A stretch of 64,000 nucleotides of DNA from Herbaspirillum sp. (GTDB lineage: Bacteria; Pseudomonadota; Gammaproteobacteria; Burkholderiales; Burkholderiaceae_D), in NCBI RefSeq assembly GCF_017744395.1, contig NZ_JAGIBI010000009.1, positions 1 through 64,000 of the forward strand, in the 5' to 3' direction. Positions 1 through 8,738 of this stretch are shown in pieces. Both the position numbers and the translations under genes were made by a program. How positions within the stretch are numbered: the first letter of the stretch is position 1; every line of letters starts with the position of its first letter. Below the pieces are notes generated by a model. It saw nothing but the letters and a program-made list of their open reading frames with translations. It searched no databases and had not been told where the DNA came from.

Positions 1-124
1 TTTCTTGGCGAGACAAGAAAAGTGAGCGGCTGCCGGGCCGCCCCCGGCGCTCCGTTCCGACCGAAGAAAGATAAGCATTAAGCCAGTACATCTGCACGAA
101 GCAAAACCAGACTACCCAACAACA
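1..124. repeat. Intergenic start of window with a stem-loop
   Basis: The first 20 bases form a perfect hairpin: TTTCTTG, a 6-base loop, then CAAGAAA. A GC-rich stretch and an A-rich tail follow up to the stop of the first gene at 125. I see no gene here. The hairpin could be part of a dispersed intergenic repeat or the end of a transcript from outside the window. The sequence alone cannot decide, because the left part is cut off. Confidence 0.25.
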
Positions 125-922
125 TCAAGTACATTTCAACGACAATCCACCATCCACAATCAGATCCAGTCCGGTGATATATCGAGCATTATCGGAAGCC
201 AAGAACAGGGAAGCATGCGCCACATCCCATGCATCCCCCATGAACCCCATCGGACACTGCGCATTCCGCTTAGCCCGCATCTCCTCGATATCCCCGCCAT
301 AAGAAGCCTTCAACGGCTCCCGAATCATCGGCGTATCCATCAACCCCGGCAGGATGCAATTGGCACGAATCCCCAACGGCGCATACTGCATCGCCACGTT
401 CTTGGTAAAAGCCAGGATGGCAGCCTTGGTAGTCGTATAGCCAAGATAAGGAAAACCGATCCAGCGCAAGGCAGCCAGCGAAGAGATATTCACGATGGAA
501 CCCTTCTTCTGCTTCTCCATGATCGGCAATACGAACTTGTGCGTCAGGAACAAGCTGGTCTGGTTAACCGCCACCAACCGGTTCCAGCTCTCCTCGCTGG
601 TCTCCACCGGCCCGCCGGTCTCCGCGATACCGACGTTGTTATGCAGTACATCGACCCGCCCGAAATGATCCATCGCCGCATCGGCAATCGCCTTCACATC
701 CGCCGTCTTCGACACATCGGCCGCAATCACCTCGCACACCCCGCCTTCGCCGCGGATAATTTCCTGCGTCTCCCGAGCCGCATCGATGCTGCGATCCACC
801 GCCAGCACACGGCCGCCCTCGCGCGCATACAGCGCCGCGGCAGCCTTGCCGTTGCCCCAGCCCTCGCCCACCGAACCGGCCCCGGTCACGATGATGACCT
901 TGCCTTCCATCAGCTTCTGCAT
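125..922 (-). CDS. SDR family oxidoreductase (catabolic island)
   Basis: A 265-residue short-chain dehydrogenase that probably oxidises or reduces a hydroxyl/keto group of an unknown substrate with NAD(P). It has the SDR core: HNNVG near residue 95, NISS at 146-149, and the catalytic pair Tyr162 and Lys166 (YTTTK). The N-terminal glycine motif is TGAGSVGEGWGNGKA. It is longer than the usual TGxxxGIG, which is unusual. I chose ATG 922 because AAGGAGCGGAC stands directly before it; an in-frame ATG at 973 would overlap the upstream SDR gene. The gene ends a minus-strand operon with a second SDR 13 bases upstream and a TRAP transporter, which suggests work on the imported compound. The substrate is not predictable. 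Confidence 0.85.
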   Translation of the reverse strand: MQKLMEGKVIIVTGAGSVGEGWGNGKAAAALYAREGGRVLAVDRSIDAARETQEIIRGEGGVCEVIAADVSKTADVKAIADAAMDHFGRVDVLHNNVGIAETGGPVETSEESWNRLVAVNQTSLFLTHKFVLPIMEKQKKGSIVNISSLAALRWIGFPYLGYTTTKAAILAFTKNVAMQYAPLGIRANCILPGLMDTPMIREPLKASYGGDIEEMRAKRNAQCPMGFMGDAWDVAHASLFLASDNARYITGLDLIVDGGLSLKCT

Positions 923-935
923 GTCCGCTCCTTGT

Positions 936-1706
936 TCAGATATCCAGCACGCCGCCGGCGACAAAACCGCCATCGACCGGAATCACATGGCCGGTGATAT
1001 AGGAAGACTCATCGCCGGCAAGGAAACACACCGCGGCGGCAATCTCATCGGTGCTGCCGTAACGGCGCATCGGCACCAGCCGGTAAAAGCTCTGGCGCGT
1101 CGCCTCCGAATGGACGGCCTGCGTCAAGGGCGTATCGACCGGCCCCGGTGCCACGCTGTTGACGGTAATGCCGTGCTCGGCCAGCTCGATCGCCATCTGG
1201 CGCGTCAGGCCGATCACCGCCGACTTCGACGTGCCGTAGGCAGTGCGCCCCGCCCCGGCGCGGATGCCCGAGATCGACGAGATGTTGACGATGCGGCCCC
1301 ACTTGTTCTTCAGCATCAGGCGCGCTGCCAGTTGCCCCGCCACCAGCACGCCGGTGACGTTGACGTTCATGGTCTGCAGCCAGTTGTCGATGGGGAAATC
1401 GAGGAAAGGATAGGTCTTGGCGATGCCGGCGTTGTTGACCAGCACATCGCAGCGGCCGTAATCCTTCTCGACCGCGGCGAAAGCCTTGGCGATCGATTCC
1501 GGGTTGCCCACGTCCATCTGCAGCGGCGCCGCCTTGTGGCCCGCCTCGACCAGCGCGGCGGCGGTCTTGGTGGCCGCCTCCAGGTTGATGTCCGATACCA
1601 GGACGGTGTAGCCCTTGGCCGCCAGTTGCCGGGAAATCGCGGCGCCGATGCCCATGGCTCCGCCCGTCACGAGCGCCACGCGGGCGCCGCTATCGCTTTG
1701 GTTCAT
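936..1706 (-). CDS. SDR family oxidoreductase, FabG-like
   Basis: A 256-residue short-chain dehydrogenase with a textbook layout: TGGAMGIG cofactor loop (residues 14-21), NNAG at 91-94, Ser144, and the YGTSK active site (Tyr157, Lys161). It ends with the usual YITGHVIPVDGG segment. The family includes 3-oxoacyl-ACP reductases and many catabolic alcohol dehydrogenases. Its place between a second SDR and a TRAP transporter argues for catabolism, not fatty acid synthesis. The two SDRs of this operon are clearly different proteins, so they may act on successive steps or on different stereoisomers (inference). Confidence 0.85.
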   Translation of the reverse strand: MNQSDSGARVALVTGGAMGIGAAISRQLAAKGYTVLVSDINLEAATKTAAALVEAGHKAAPLQMDVGNPESIAKAFAAVEKDYGRCDVLVNNAGIAKTYPFLDFPIDNWLQTMNVNVTGVLVAGQLAARLMLKNKWGRIVNISSISGIRAGAGRTAYGTSKSAVIGLTRQMAIELAEHGITVNSVAPGPVDTPLTQAVHSEATRQSFYRLVPMRRYGSTDEIAAAVCFLAGDESSYITGHVIPVDGGFVAGGVLDI

Positions 1707-1807
1707 GTTGTCTCCGTGGATGTTGGCGGCCCCTGGGGAAAGGATGGGGCCGCCGTTTTTAAGTCGAATACCTTGTCAGTGATCTGCCTTGGTGACTTGG
1801 GTGAAGG

Positions 1808-3691
1808 TCAGAGGAAGCCGATGGAAATCCAGGGCACGAAGGCCACCACCAGCAACGCCACCACCAGCGCGGCCAGGTAGCCCCAGACGCGGTTGAATAC
1901 CTTGTCGGGCGACACCTTGCCGATGGCGCAGGCGGCATAGAAGCCGACGCCGAAGGGCGGCGCGAACAGGCCGATGCCCATCGCCAGGATCACCACCATC
2001 GCGTAGTGCACGTCGTGCACGCCGAGCGAACGCGCCACCGGGAACAGCAGCGGCCCGAACAGCACGATCGCCGGGATGCCTTCCAGCAGGCTGCCCAGGA
2101 TGATGAAGATCACGATCGTGATCAGCAGGAAACCGGCGCCGCCGCCCGGCACGCCTTGCATCAAGGCGACCAGCTTGGCCGAGAAACCGGACTGGGTCAG
2201 CGCCCAGGCCATCGAAGTCGCCATGCCGATGATCAGCAGGATCGCGCCCGACAGCGCGGCCGATTCCACCAGGATCGGATAGATGCGCTTGAAGCTCAGG
2301 TGCTTCATGAACAGGTGCATGACCAGGCCGACCACGATGGTGTAGGCCACGCCGATGGTCGCCACTTCGGTGGCGGTCGCGACGCCTTCGATGACCGCCA
2401 CGCGAATCAGCATCGGCAATGCCAGCGCGGGAATGGCGGCGATCAGGGTCTTCATGATCAGCGACAGCGGCGCACGCTTGACGTCCGGCATCGGTTCGCG
2501 GCGCGCGCGCATCCAGCACACCACGGCGATGGCGATGGTGGCGATCGCCGCCGGCATCAGGCCGCCGATGAACAGCGCCGTGATCGATACGCTGCAAACC
2601 GCGCCGATGGTGATCAGCACCAGGCTGGGCGGAATGGTTTCGGTCATCGCGCCGGAAGACGACAGCAGCGCCACCAGCTCTTCCGGCTTGGAGCCGCGCT
2701 TTTTCATTTCCGGGAACAGCGCCGGGGCGATGGCCGCCATGTCGGCCGCCTTGGAGCCGGAGATGCCCGACACCAGGAACATCGCGCCCAGCAGCACGTA
2801 TTGCAGGCCGCCGCGCACGTGGCCCAGGAGCGCAGCCATGAAATCGATCAGGGTCTTGGCCAGGCCCGACATTTCCAGCAGCGAACCCAGCAGCACGAAC
2901 AGCGGCACCGACAGCAGGATCAGGCTGGACATGCCTTCGTCCATCCGGCTGACCACGATCATCAGCGGCGCGCCGGTGGCCAGCGCCAGGTAGGCCATGG
3001 TGGCGGTGCCGAAGGCGAAGGCGATGGGAATGCCGCCGGCCACGCACACGCCGATCAGCAGCACGAAGAAAATGATCAGGTTGTAGTTGCCCATGGCCAG
3101 CAAGGCCGGCTTGGCCAGCCACAGGCCGCCAGCGATCACGGCCACCACGGCCAGGGCCGACAGCAACTGCTTGAAGGTGGTCATCGCGGCCATGCGCGAG
3201 ACCGCCGCCAGCAGCATCAGGATCGCGCCCACCGGCAGCGCCGCGGCGCGCAATCCATCGGGGATCTCAAGGGCCGGCGTGGTGATCGCCATCTGCTCGA
3301 CCGAGTGGTCCACCGCCGGGTGGATCACCATCAGCACGAAGATGCAGACCACCAGGGCCGCGACCGTCTCCAGCCAGACGCGGCCCTTTTCCGAGCATTT
3401 GTTGATGATGGCGGTCAGCCGCATGTGCTCTCCGCGGTCCAGCGCCAGCACCGCGCCCAGCATCGACAGCCAGATGAACAGGATCGAGGCCAGTTCATCC
3501 GACCATACCAGCGGGTCGTGCAGGGCGTAGCGGTAGATGACGCCGGTCAACAGCACCACCGTCTCGGCCACCACCAGCGCCGCCGCGACGGCGCCGACCA
3601 CATGCATCACCATGCGGTTGATCGCCACCAGCGCGCGCGCCGCCGGGTTCATGTTTACCAGCGCGCGGTAAGTCATTGCAGCTTCCATCAT
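1808..3691 (-). CDS. TRAP transporter, fused small and large permease (DctQM)
   Basis: An inner-membrane carboxylate permease of about 627 residues. The first 170 or so residues are a DctQ-type small subunit with four hydrophobic segments and the DctQ signature around LASILFIWLSMLGAVLALDRG. A further hydrophobic linker is followed by a DctM-type large subunit of about 430 residues with many membrane spans, including SVPLFVLLGSLLEMSG and ETIPPSLVLITIG. Fused QM proteins are known in the TRAP family. TTG 3694 and ATG 3691/3688 follow GGAGAC; I use ATG 3691. It lies 21 bases after the binding protein gene and uses the sodium gradient with that partner. Confidence 0.9.
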   Translation of the reverse strand: MMEAAMTYRALVNMNPAARALVAINRMVMHVVGAVAAALVVAETVVLLTGVIYRYALHDPLVWSDELASILFIWLSMLGAVLALDRGEHMRLTAIINKCSEKGRVWLETVAALVVCIFVLMVIHPAVDHSVEQMAITTPALEIPDGLRAAALPVGAILMLLAAVSRMAAMTTFKQLLSALAVVAVIAGGLWLAKPALLAMGNYNLIIFFVLLIGVCVAGGIPIAFAFGTATMAYLALATGAPLMIVVSRMDEGMSSLILLSVPLFVLLGSLLEMSGLAKTLIDFMAALLGHVRGGLQYVLLGAMFLVSGISGSKAADMAAIAPALFPEMKKRGSKPEELVALLSSSGAMTETIPPSLVLITIGAVCSVSITALFIGGLMPAAIATIAIAVVCWMRARREPMPDVKRAPLSLIMKTLIAAIPALALPMLIRVAVIEGVATATEVATIGVAYTIVVGLVMHLFMKHLSFKRIYPILVESAALSGAILLIIGMATSMAWALTQSGFSAKLVALMQGVPGGGAGFLLITIVIFIILGSLLEGIPAIVLFGPLLFPVARSLGVHDVHYAMVVILAMGIGLFAPPFGVGFYAACAIGKVSPDKVFNRVWGYLAALVVALLVVAFVPWISIGFL

Positions 3692-3712
3692 CAAGTCTCC
3701 AGCGGATCCAGG

Positions 3713-4747
3713 TCAGGCCAGCTTGCCGGTGTACTTTTCCAGCAATGCCCACGGCTCGTCGCCGAACTTCTTGTGCCATTCGGCATAGAAGCCCGCGCTG
3801 CGCAGCTTGGCGCGGAACGAATCGTTGTCGGTATCGTTGAAGGCCAGGCCCTTGCCCTTCATTTCGCCGATCAGCGAATCGTTGAGCTTGCGCACGTCGG
3901 CGCGCTGGTTCATACCGGCTTCATTGATGTTGCGGGCCATGATTTCCTGCAGGTCCTTGGGCAGGCGCTCGAAGGACTTCTTGTTGCCCAGGAACCAGAA
4001 GCCGTCCCACATGTGGTTGGTGATGGAACAGTACTTCTGCACTTCGTACAGCTTGGCGGTAGCGATGATCGCCAGCGGGTTTTCCTGGCCTTCGACGATC
4101 TTGGTCTGCAGCGCGGAATACACTTCGGCGAAGTTGATCGAGGTCGGCGCCGCTTCCACGGCACGGAACATCGAGGTCCACAGCGGGCTCGGCGGCACGC
4201 GCAGCTTCATGCCCTTGAGGTCGTCGGCGCTCTTGATCGGCTTGCTGCTGTTGGTGATCTGGCGGTAGCCGTTGTCCCAGATCTTTTCAAAGGCGAACAG
4301 GGTCGACTTGGCTTCGATCTGCTTGCGCACGTGCGCGCCCAGTTCGCCGTCCATGGCGGCCCACACCTGGTTGTAGTCCTTGAAGGCGAAGCCGATGCCG
4401 GAAATCTGCGCGGCCGGCACCAGCGTGCCCAGGATCAGCGGCGACAGCGTGAAGAAATCGATCGCGCCGGCGCGCACCTGCGACAGCATGTCGGTGTCGG
4501 TACCCAGCTGGTTGTTGGGGTAGAGCTGCAGCTCGATACGGCCCTTGGACTGCTCGGCGATCTTGGCGGCCATCTCCTTGGCGCGCGCGTTCATCGGGTG
4601 CGTCACCGGGAGGTTGTTGGCGTACTTGAAGGTGAATTCGGCGGCATGCGCGGACGTACCGTACAGGCCGGTCGCGGCGGCGGCCGATGCGACCGAGGCG
4701 GTCTTCAGAAAAGAACGGCGCGTGATTTTGCCAGCGGGATTGCCCAT
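3713..4747 (-). CDS. TRAP transporter substrate-binding protein, DctP type
   Basis: A 344-residue periplasmic binding protein that delivers a carboxylate to the fused permease encoded next. The N-terminus is a Tat-type signal (TRRSFLKTASVA, then an Ala-rich stretch ending SAHA), so it is probably exported folded. The mature part has the DctP pattern: NQLGTDTDMLSQVRAGAIDF near residue 80, KGMKLRVPPSP near 180 and GQENPLAI near 225. The residue that salt-bridges the substrate carboxylate in this family is likely the Arg in KLRVP. It is the first gene of the minus-strand arm; AGGAG stands before ATG 4747. Confidence 0.9.
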   Translation of the reverse strand: MGNPAGKITRRSFLKTASVASAAAATGLYGTSAHAAEFTFKYANNLPVTHPMNARAKEMAAKIAEQSKGRIELQLYPNNQLGTDTDMLSQVRAGAIDFFTLSPLILGTLVPAAQISGIGFAFKDYNQVWAAMDGELGAHVRKQIEAKSTLFAFEKIWDNGYRQITNSSKPIKSADDLKGMKLRVPPSPLWTSMFRAVEAAPTSINFAEVYSALQTKIVEGQENPLAIIATAKLYEVQKYCSITNHMWDGFWFLGNKKSFERLPKDLQEIMARNINEAGMNQRADVRKLNDSLIGEMKGKGLAFNDTDNDSFRAKLRSAGFYAEWHKKFGDEPWALLEKYTGKLA

Positions 4748-5271
4748 CTGTTTATCTCCTGTTTATGTAGTTTTATGTGAACCGGAACCTGGATGCCGGA
4801 ATGCAGCTGGTGTCCGTCGTTGTCGGCACTGCTTGACGTCAACAGAGCAATTTGGATGCCAAGCCGCCAATTCTCCCTCGGCGGCGCCGGCCTCCCCTCC
4901 CTGTCATCGGCATTGCGCCTGTATTCTCTGCGATAACGGCGCGAAAGGACAAGGGCGGGCAGGCCCCCGGCGACAAATTATTTGATGGGAATTGATGCGA
5001 CACCTGTCGCATTTGTGTCGCACAACTGTCGCAGCGCGGACAGTTGTACCTGGCGATTTCCACTACATTCCCTTTGCGCATCGCAGCAAATTCACCCGCT
5101 GCGCAGACGTGCTATCTTGATTCCACAGGCCATAACACAGGCAATAGTGCAGGCCGCCCTGCCCATCCGCGACGAAGCCCACAAGGCCTCTGAATGACAG
5201 TTCGGATGCGTGGCATCGATTTTGCATATTGCGTCCACATCAACCGTACCGACCACGTCTTACAAGGACAA
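4748..5271. promoter_or_regulatory. Divergent regulatory region with phased TGTCGCA repeats
   Basis: A 524-bp gap between the divergent TRAP and thiolase operons; I see no credible gene in it. At 4996-5011 there is a perfect palindrome, TGCGACA-CC-TGTCGCA. The half site TGTCGCA recurs at 5005, 5016 and 5027, exactly 11 bases apart. A second perfect inverted repeat, ACAACTGTC (5022-5030) and GACAGTTGT (5039-5047), overlaps the last copy. This helical phasing is what a multimeric regulator bound to one face of DNA would need. No regulator gene lies in the island itself, so the binding protein is unknown. Confidence 0.6.
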
Positions 5272-6459
5272 ATGAACATGACTGCTTCCGCATCCGCCCC
5301 CTGCATCACCGGCTGGCACCATTCCCAATTCGGCAAGCTCGACGGCATCGACCCCGAAGTGCTGATCGGCCAGGTCGCCAAGGCCGCCATCGAACACGCC
5401 GGCCTGCAACCGGAAGATATCGATTCGATCCACGTCGGCACCTTCAATGCCGGCTTCCTCTACCAGGACTTCCCCTCCTCGCTGGTCATCAACAGCCTGC
5501 CGCAGTTGCGCTTCAAGCCGGCCGTGCGCGTGGAGAACGCCTGCGCCACCGGTTCGGCCGCGATCCACTCGGGCCTGCAATCGATCAAGGCGGGCGATTC
5601 CAAGCATGTGCTGGTGATCGGCTTCGAGAAGATGACCGAGCTGGCCACCCCGCAAGTGGGCGAGGTGCTGCTCAAGGCTTGCTACGCCAAGGAAGAGGCC
5701 GGCATCCCCGGCGGCTTCGCCGGCGTGTTCGGCAAGATCGCGCAAGGCTACTTCGACCGCTTCGGCGACCAGTCCGACGCGCTGGCCGCGATCGCCGCCA
5801 AGAACCACAAGAACGGCATGTCCAATCCCTATGCGCACATGCGCAAGGACTTCGGCTTCGATTTCTGCCGCAACGTCTCGGAAAAGAACCCGTTCGTGGC
5901 CGGCCCGCTCAAGCGCACCGACTGTTCGCTGGTCTCCGACGGCGCCGCCGCGCTGGTGATCAGCGCCGCCGACGCCGCCAAGTCGCTGCCGCGCGCGGTG
6001 CAGTTCCGCGCCGCGGTGCACGTCAACGACTACCTGCCGCTGTCGCGCCGCGACCCGACCCGCTTCGAAGCCGCCGAACTGGCCTGGAAGAACGCGCTGG
6101 GCAATGCGCGCCTGGCGCTGGACGACCTGTCGCTGGTGGAAACCCACGACTGCTTCACCGTCGCCGAACTGCTGGAATACGAGGCGATGGGCCTGGCGCC
6201 GCACGGCCAGGGCGCGCGCGTGATCCTCGACGGCATTACCGCCAAGGACGGCAAGCTGCCGGTCAACCCCTCCGGCGGCCTCAAGTCCAAGGGCCACCCG
6301 GTGGGCGCCACCGGCGTGTCGATGCACGTGATGGCGGCGATGCAGGCCGCGCATGACGCCGGCGACATGCAGATCCCCAACGCCAGGTACGCCGGCGTGT
6401 TCAACATGGGCGGCGCGGCCGTGGCCAACTACGTCAGCATCCTGGAACGCGTCCACTGA
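5272..6459 (+). CDS. Thiolase family protein, SCP-x-like acetyl-CoA acetyltransferase
   Basis: A 395-residue thiolase likely to cleave a 3-ketoacyl-CoA or do the reverse condensation. The nucleophile is Cys91 in ENACATGSA. The HDCF motif (ETHDCFTVAELL) and SKGHPVGATG near the C-terminus fit the SCP-x/lipid-transfer thiolase branch. The usual second cysteine near the C-terminus is replaced by FNMGGAAVANY, as in that branch. The best start is ATG 5272 after ACAAGGACA; the frame extends 78 bases upstream but that part is not thiolase-like. It is followed by a CoA ligase, so the pathway activates an acid and then shortens it. The DUF35 partner seen with many such thiolases is absent nearby. Confidence 0.9.
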   Translation: MNMTASASAPCITGWHHSQFGKLDGIDPEVLIGQVAKAAIEHAGLQPEDIDSIHVGTFNAGFLYQDFPSSLVINSLPQLRFKPAVRVENACATGSAAIHSGLQSIKAGDSKHVLVIGFEKMTELATPQVGEVLLKACYAKEEAGIPGGFAGVFGKIAQGYFDRFGDQSDALAAIAAKNHKNGMSNPYAHMRKDFGFDFCRNVSEKNPFVAGPLKRTDCSLVSDGAAALVISAADAAKSLPRAVQFRAAVHVNDYLPLSRRDPTRFEAAELAWKNALGNARLALDDLSLVETHDCFTVAELLEYEAMGLAPHGQGARVILDGITAKDGKLPVNPSGGLKSKGHPVGATGVSMHVMAAMQAAHDAGDMQIPNARYAGVFNMGGAAVANYVSILERVH

Positions 6460-6576
6460 TCCGTTTCCTTCCGCACTTCCCTGCCGCCCGCGACTGTGCG
6501 CGGGCGGCAGGCGGCATCCGCAAGACCCGCAGCAAATAAAAAAGCAACGCCAATTCCAATTAGAACGAGTGAGACG

Positions 6577-8175
6577 ATGTTAAAGAAAGTCATGAACCTG
6601 GGCCGCCTGCTGTCGGATGTGGCGCGCCGCTTTCCCGACGCCCCCGGCCTGATCCTCAGCAAAGGCGCCGCCAACGGCGAAGACAAGATCGTTACCTGGA
6701 AGCAGTTGAACGACCGCGTCGACGCCCTGGCGCATGCGCTGGCCAAGCGCGGCGTGAAGAAAGGCGACAAGATGCTGGTGCATTCGCGCAACAACCAGCA
6801 GATCTTCGAAAGCGCCTGGGCCGCCTTCAAACTGGGCATGGTCTGGGTGCCGACCAACTTCCGCATCACGCCGCCTGAGGCGGCCTACCTCGGCCAGTCC
6901 AGCGGCGCTTCCGTGATGCTCTACGACCAGGGTTTCGCCCATTACGTGGACGCGGTCAAGGCGGTGTCGCCGACGCTGGAACACGTGATCGCATTGGCCG
7001 ACCCGCGCCCGGGCGAACTGGATTTCGAAACGCTGGTGGCCGACGCCGGCCGCGAAGCCTTCGAGGAAGCCGAAGTCGATTACGAAGACCCGCTGTGGTT
7101 CTTCTACACCTCCGGCACCACCGGCCACCCCAAGGCCGGCATGCTGGCGCACGGCCAGATGGCCTTCGTCGTCACCAACCACCTGGCCGACCTGATGCCG
7201 GGTCTGAACCACGAATCGCGCTCGCTGGTGGTGGCGCCGCTGTCGCATGGCGCCGGCATCCACGCCGTGATCAATACCGCGCGCGGCGCGGCCAGCATCC
7301 TGCTGTCTTCCGAACGCCTGGTGGTCGAGGAAGCCTGGCAACTGGTCGAGAAATACAAGGTGGACAACATGTTCACCGTGCCCACCATCGTCAAGATCCT
7401 GGTGGAAGACGAATCGGTCGACCGCTACGACCATTCGTCGCTGAAGCACATGATCTACGCCGGCGCGCCGATGTACCGCGCCGACCAGGTGTACGCCCTG
7501 AAAAAACTGGGCAAGGTGCTGGTGCAGTACTACGGCCTGGGGGAAGTGACCGGCAACATCACCTTCCTGCCGCCCTACATGCATCATGAGGACGACGCCC
7601 ACCCGCAGGCCCGCGTGGGCACCTGCGGCATGCCGCGCACCGGCATGGAAATCGCCATCCTCGACGACGACGGCAAGAAGCTCAAGCCCTTCGAGACCGG
7701 CGAGATCTGCGTGCGCGGCCCGGCCGTGTTCATGGGCTACCACAACAATCCGGACGCCAATGCCAAGGCCTTCAAGCACGACTGGTTCCATACCGGCGAC
7801 CTCGGCCATGTGGACAAGGATGGCTTCCTCTACATCACCGGCCGCTCCTCCGACATGTACATCTCGGGCGGCTCCAACGTCTATCCGCGCGAGATCGAGG
7901 AAGCGCTGCTGACCCACCCGGCGGTGTCCGAAGTGGCGGTGCTGGGCGTGCCCGACCCCAAGTGGGGCGAGAGCGGACTGGCGGTGATCGTGTGCAAGGC
8001 GGGCCAGGAAGTCGGCGGCGAAGCGCTGCTGGCGCACCTGGAAGAGCGCATCGGCAAGTACAAGTGGCCGCGCCGCTTCGTGTTCTGGGAAACCATGCCC
8101 AAGTCGGGCTACGGCAAGATCGTCAAGAAACAGATCAAGGCATTGCTTGAGGAGAAAGGTGACTATCGCTTATGA
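6577..8175 (+). CDS. AMP-forming acyl-CoA synthetase
   Basis: A 532-residue ANL superfamily ligase that should adenylate a carboxylic acid and load it onto CoA. It shows the phosphate loop FFYTSGTTGHPKAG (near residue 178), YGLGEVTG, HTGDLGHVDKDGFLYITGR and the C-terminal GYGKIVKK lysine needed for adenylation. I chose ATG 6577, where family similarity begins; the upstream in-frame part is Arg/Ala-rich intergenic translation. The Shine-Dalgarno sequence is weak. It follows the thiolase by 117 bases, and its TGA overlaps the ATG of the next gene, indicating one transcript. The substrate is probably what the divergent TRAP system imports. Confidence 0.9.
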   Translation: MLKKVMNLGRLLSDVARRFPDAPGLILSKGAANGEDKIVTWKQLNDRVDALAHALAKRGVKKGDKMLVHSRNNQQIFESAWAAFKLGMVWVPTNFRITPPEAAYLGQSSGASVMLYDQGFAHYVDAVKAVSPTLEHVIALADPRPGELDFETLVADAGREAFEEAEVDYEDPLWFFYTSGTTGHPKAGMLAHGQMAFVVTNHLADLMPGLNHESRSLVVAPLSHGAGIHAVINTARGAASILLSSERLVVEEAWQLVEKYKVDNMFTVPTIVKILVEDESVDRYDHSSLKHMIYAGAPMYRADQVYALKKLGKVLVQYYGLGEVTGNITFLPPYMHHEDDAHPQARVGTCGMPRTGMEIAILDDDGKKLKPFETGEICVRGPAVFMGYHNNPDANAKAFKHDWFHTGDLGHVDKDGFLYITGRSSDMYISGGSNVYPREIEEALLTHPAVSEVAVLGVPDPKWGESGLAVIVCKAGQEVGGEALLAHLEERIGKYKWPRRFVFWETMPKSGYGKIVKKQIKALLEEKGDYRL

Positions 8176-8738
8176 AACTCTCCAACAAACCCGCTGACGG
8201 CCATCCGGGATTTGTCGAGGTGCGCAAGTTCCTCCACGCAGGCCAGCAGAGTTACCCGCGCACGCTGGACCTGGAAGCCAATCCGGCCGAGGAACTGCGC
8301 ATCACGCTGGCGCCCGGCACCCTGGTCGGCGAGGCCTTGCGCAAGGTACTGGCGCGCTACGGCCAGCGCGGCGGCGTCGGCCGCATGTGCGGCGGCACCG
8401 CGCGCTGCCTGCACTACCACCGCATCGAAAACACCAAGGACCAGAAGCGCCCGTATGACTACGGCCCGCCGCATGTCCTGGAAGGCGCCATCACCTTTGT
8501 GACCGGCGCCATCACGGTGGGCCAGAACCAGGACGGAAAAGTATTGCTGCACTGCCATTCGGGCTTCATCGATGGCGATGGCGCCATCCATGGCGGCCAT
8601 CTTTTGCTGGACACGGTGGAAGTGGGCGACGATCCGCTCATCATCCGCATGTGCTTGTTTTCCCAAGGCGCCTTCGTCGTCAACAGCGATGAAGAGACGC
8701 ACTTCAGTCTATTGCATCCGACACCCATGGAATCATGA
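8172..8738 (+). CDS. PPC/DUF296-domain protein with intact metal-site residues
   Basis: A 188-residue protein whose second half matches the PPC (DUF296) fold. It holds the signature LHCHSGFIDGDGAIHGGHLL near residues 130-150, whose histidines are the conserved metal-binding type of this family. The first half has GTLVGEALRKVLARYG and GRMCGGTARCLHYH, the latter Cys/His-rich. The start overlaps the stop of the ligase gene (ATGA), so translation is probably coupled. Bacterial PPC proteins outside AT-hook proteins have no settled function; some groups sit in catabolic operons. Here it may be an enzyme or accessory factor of the same pathway. Confidence 0.75.
   Translation: MKLSNKPADGHPGFVEVRKFLHAGQQSYPRTLDLEANPAEELRITLAPGTLVGEALRKVLARYGQRGGVGRMCGGTARCLHYHRIENTKDQKRPYDYGPPHVLEGAITFVTGAITVGQNQDGKVLLHCHSGFIDGDGAIHGGHLLLDTVEVGDDPLIIRMCLFSQGAFVVNSDEETHFSLLHPTPMES

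Noticed and set aside
2006-4780. 924-residue plus-strand ORF opposite the TRAP genes
   Set aside because: It is rich in His, Arg, Gln and Asp, the typical antisense image of GC-rich genes, spans two real minus-strand genes and has no ribosome site.
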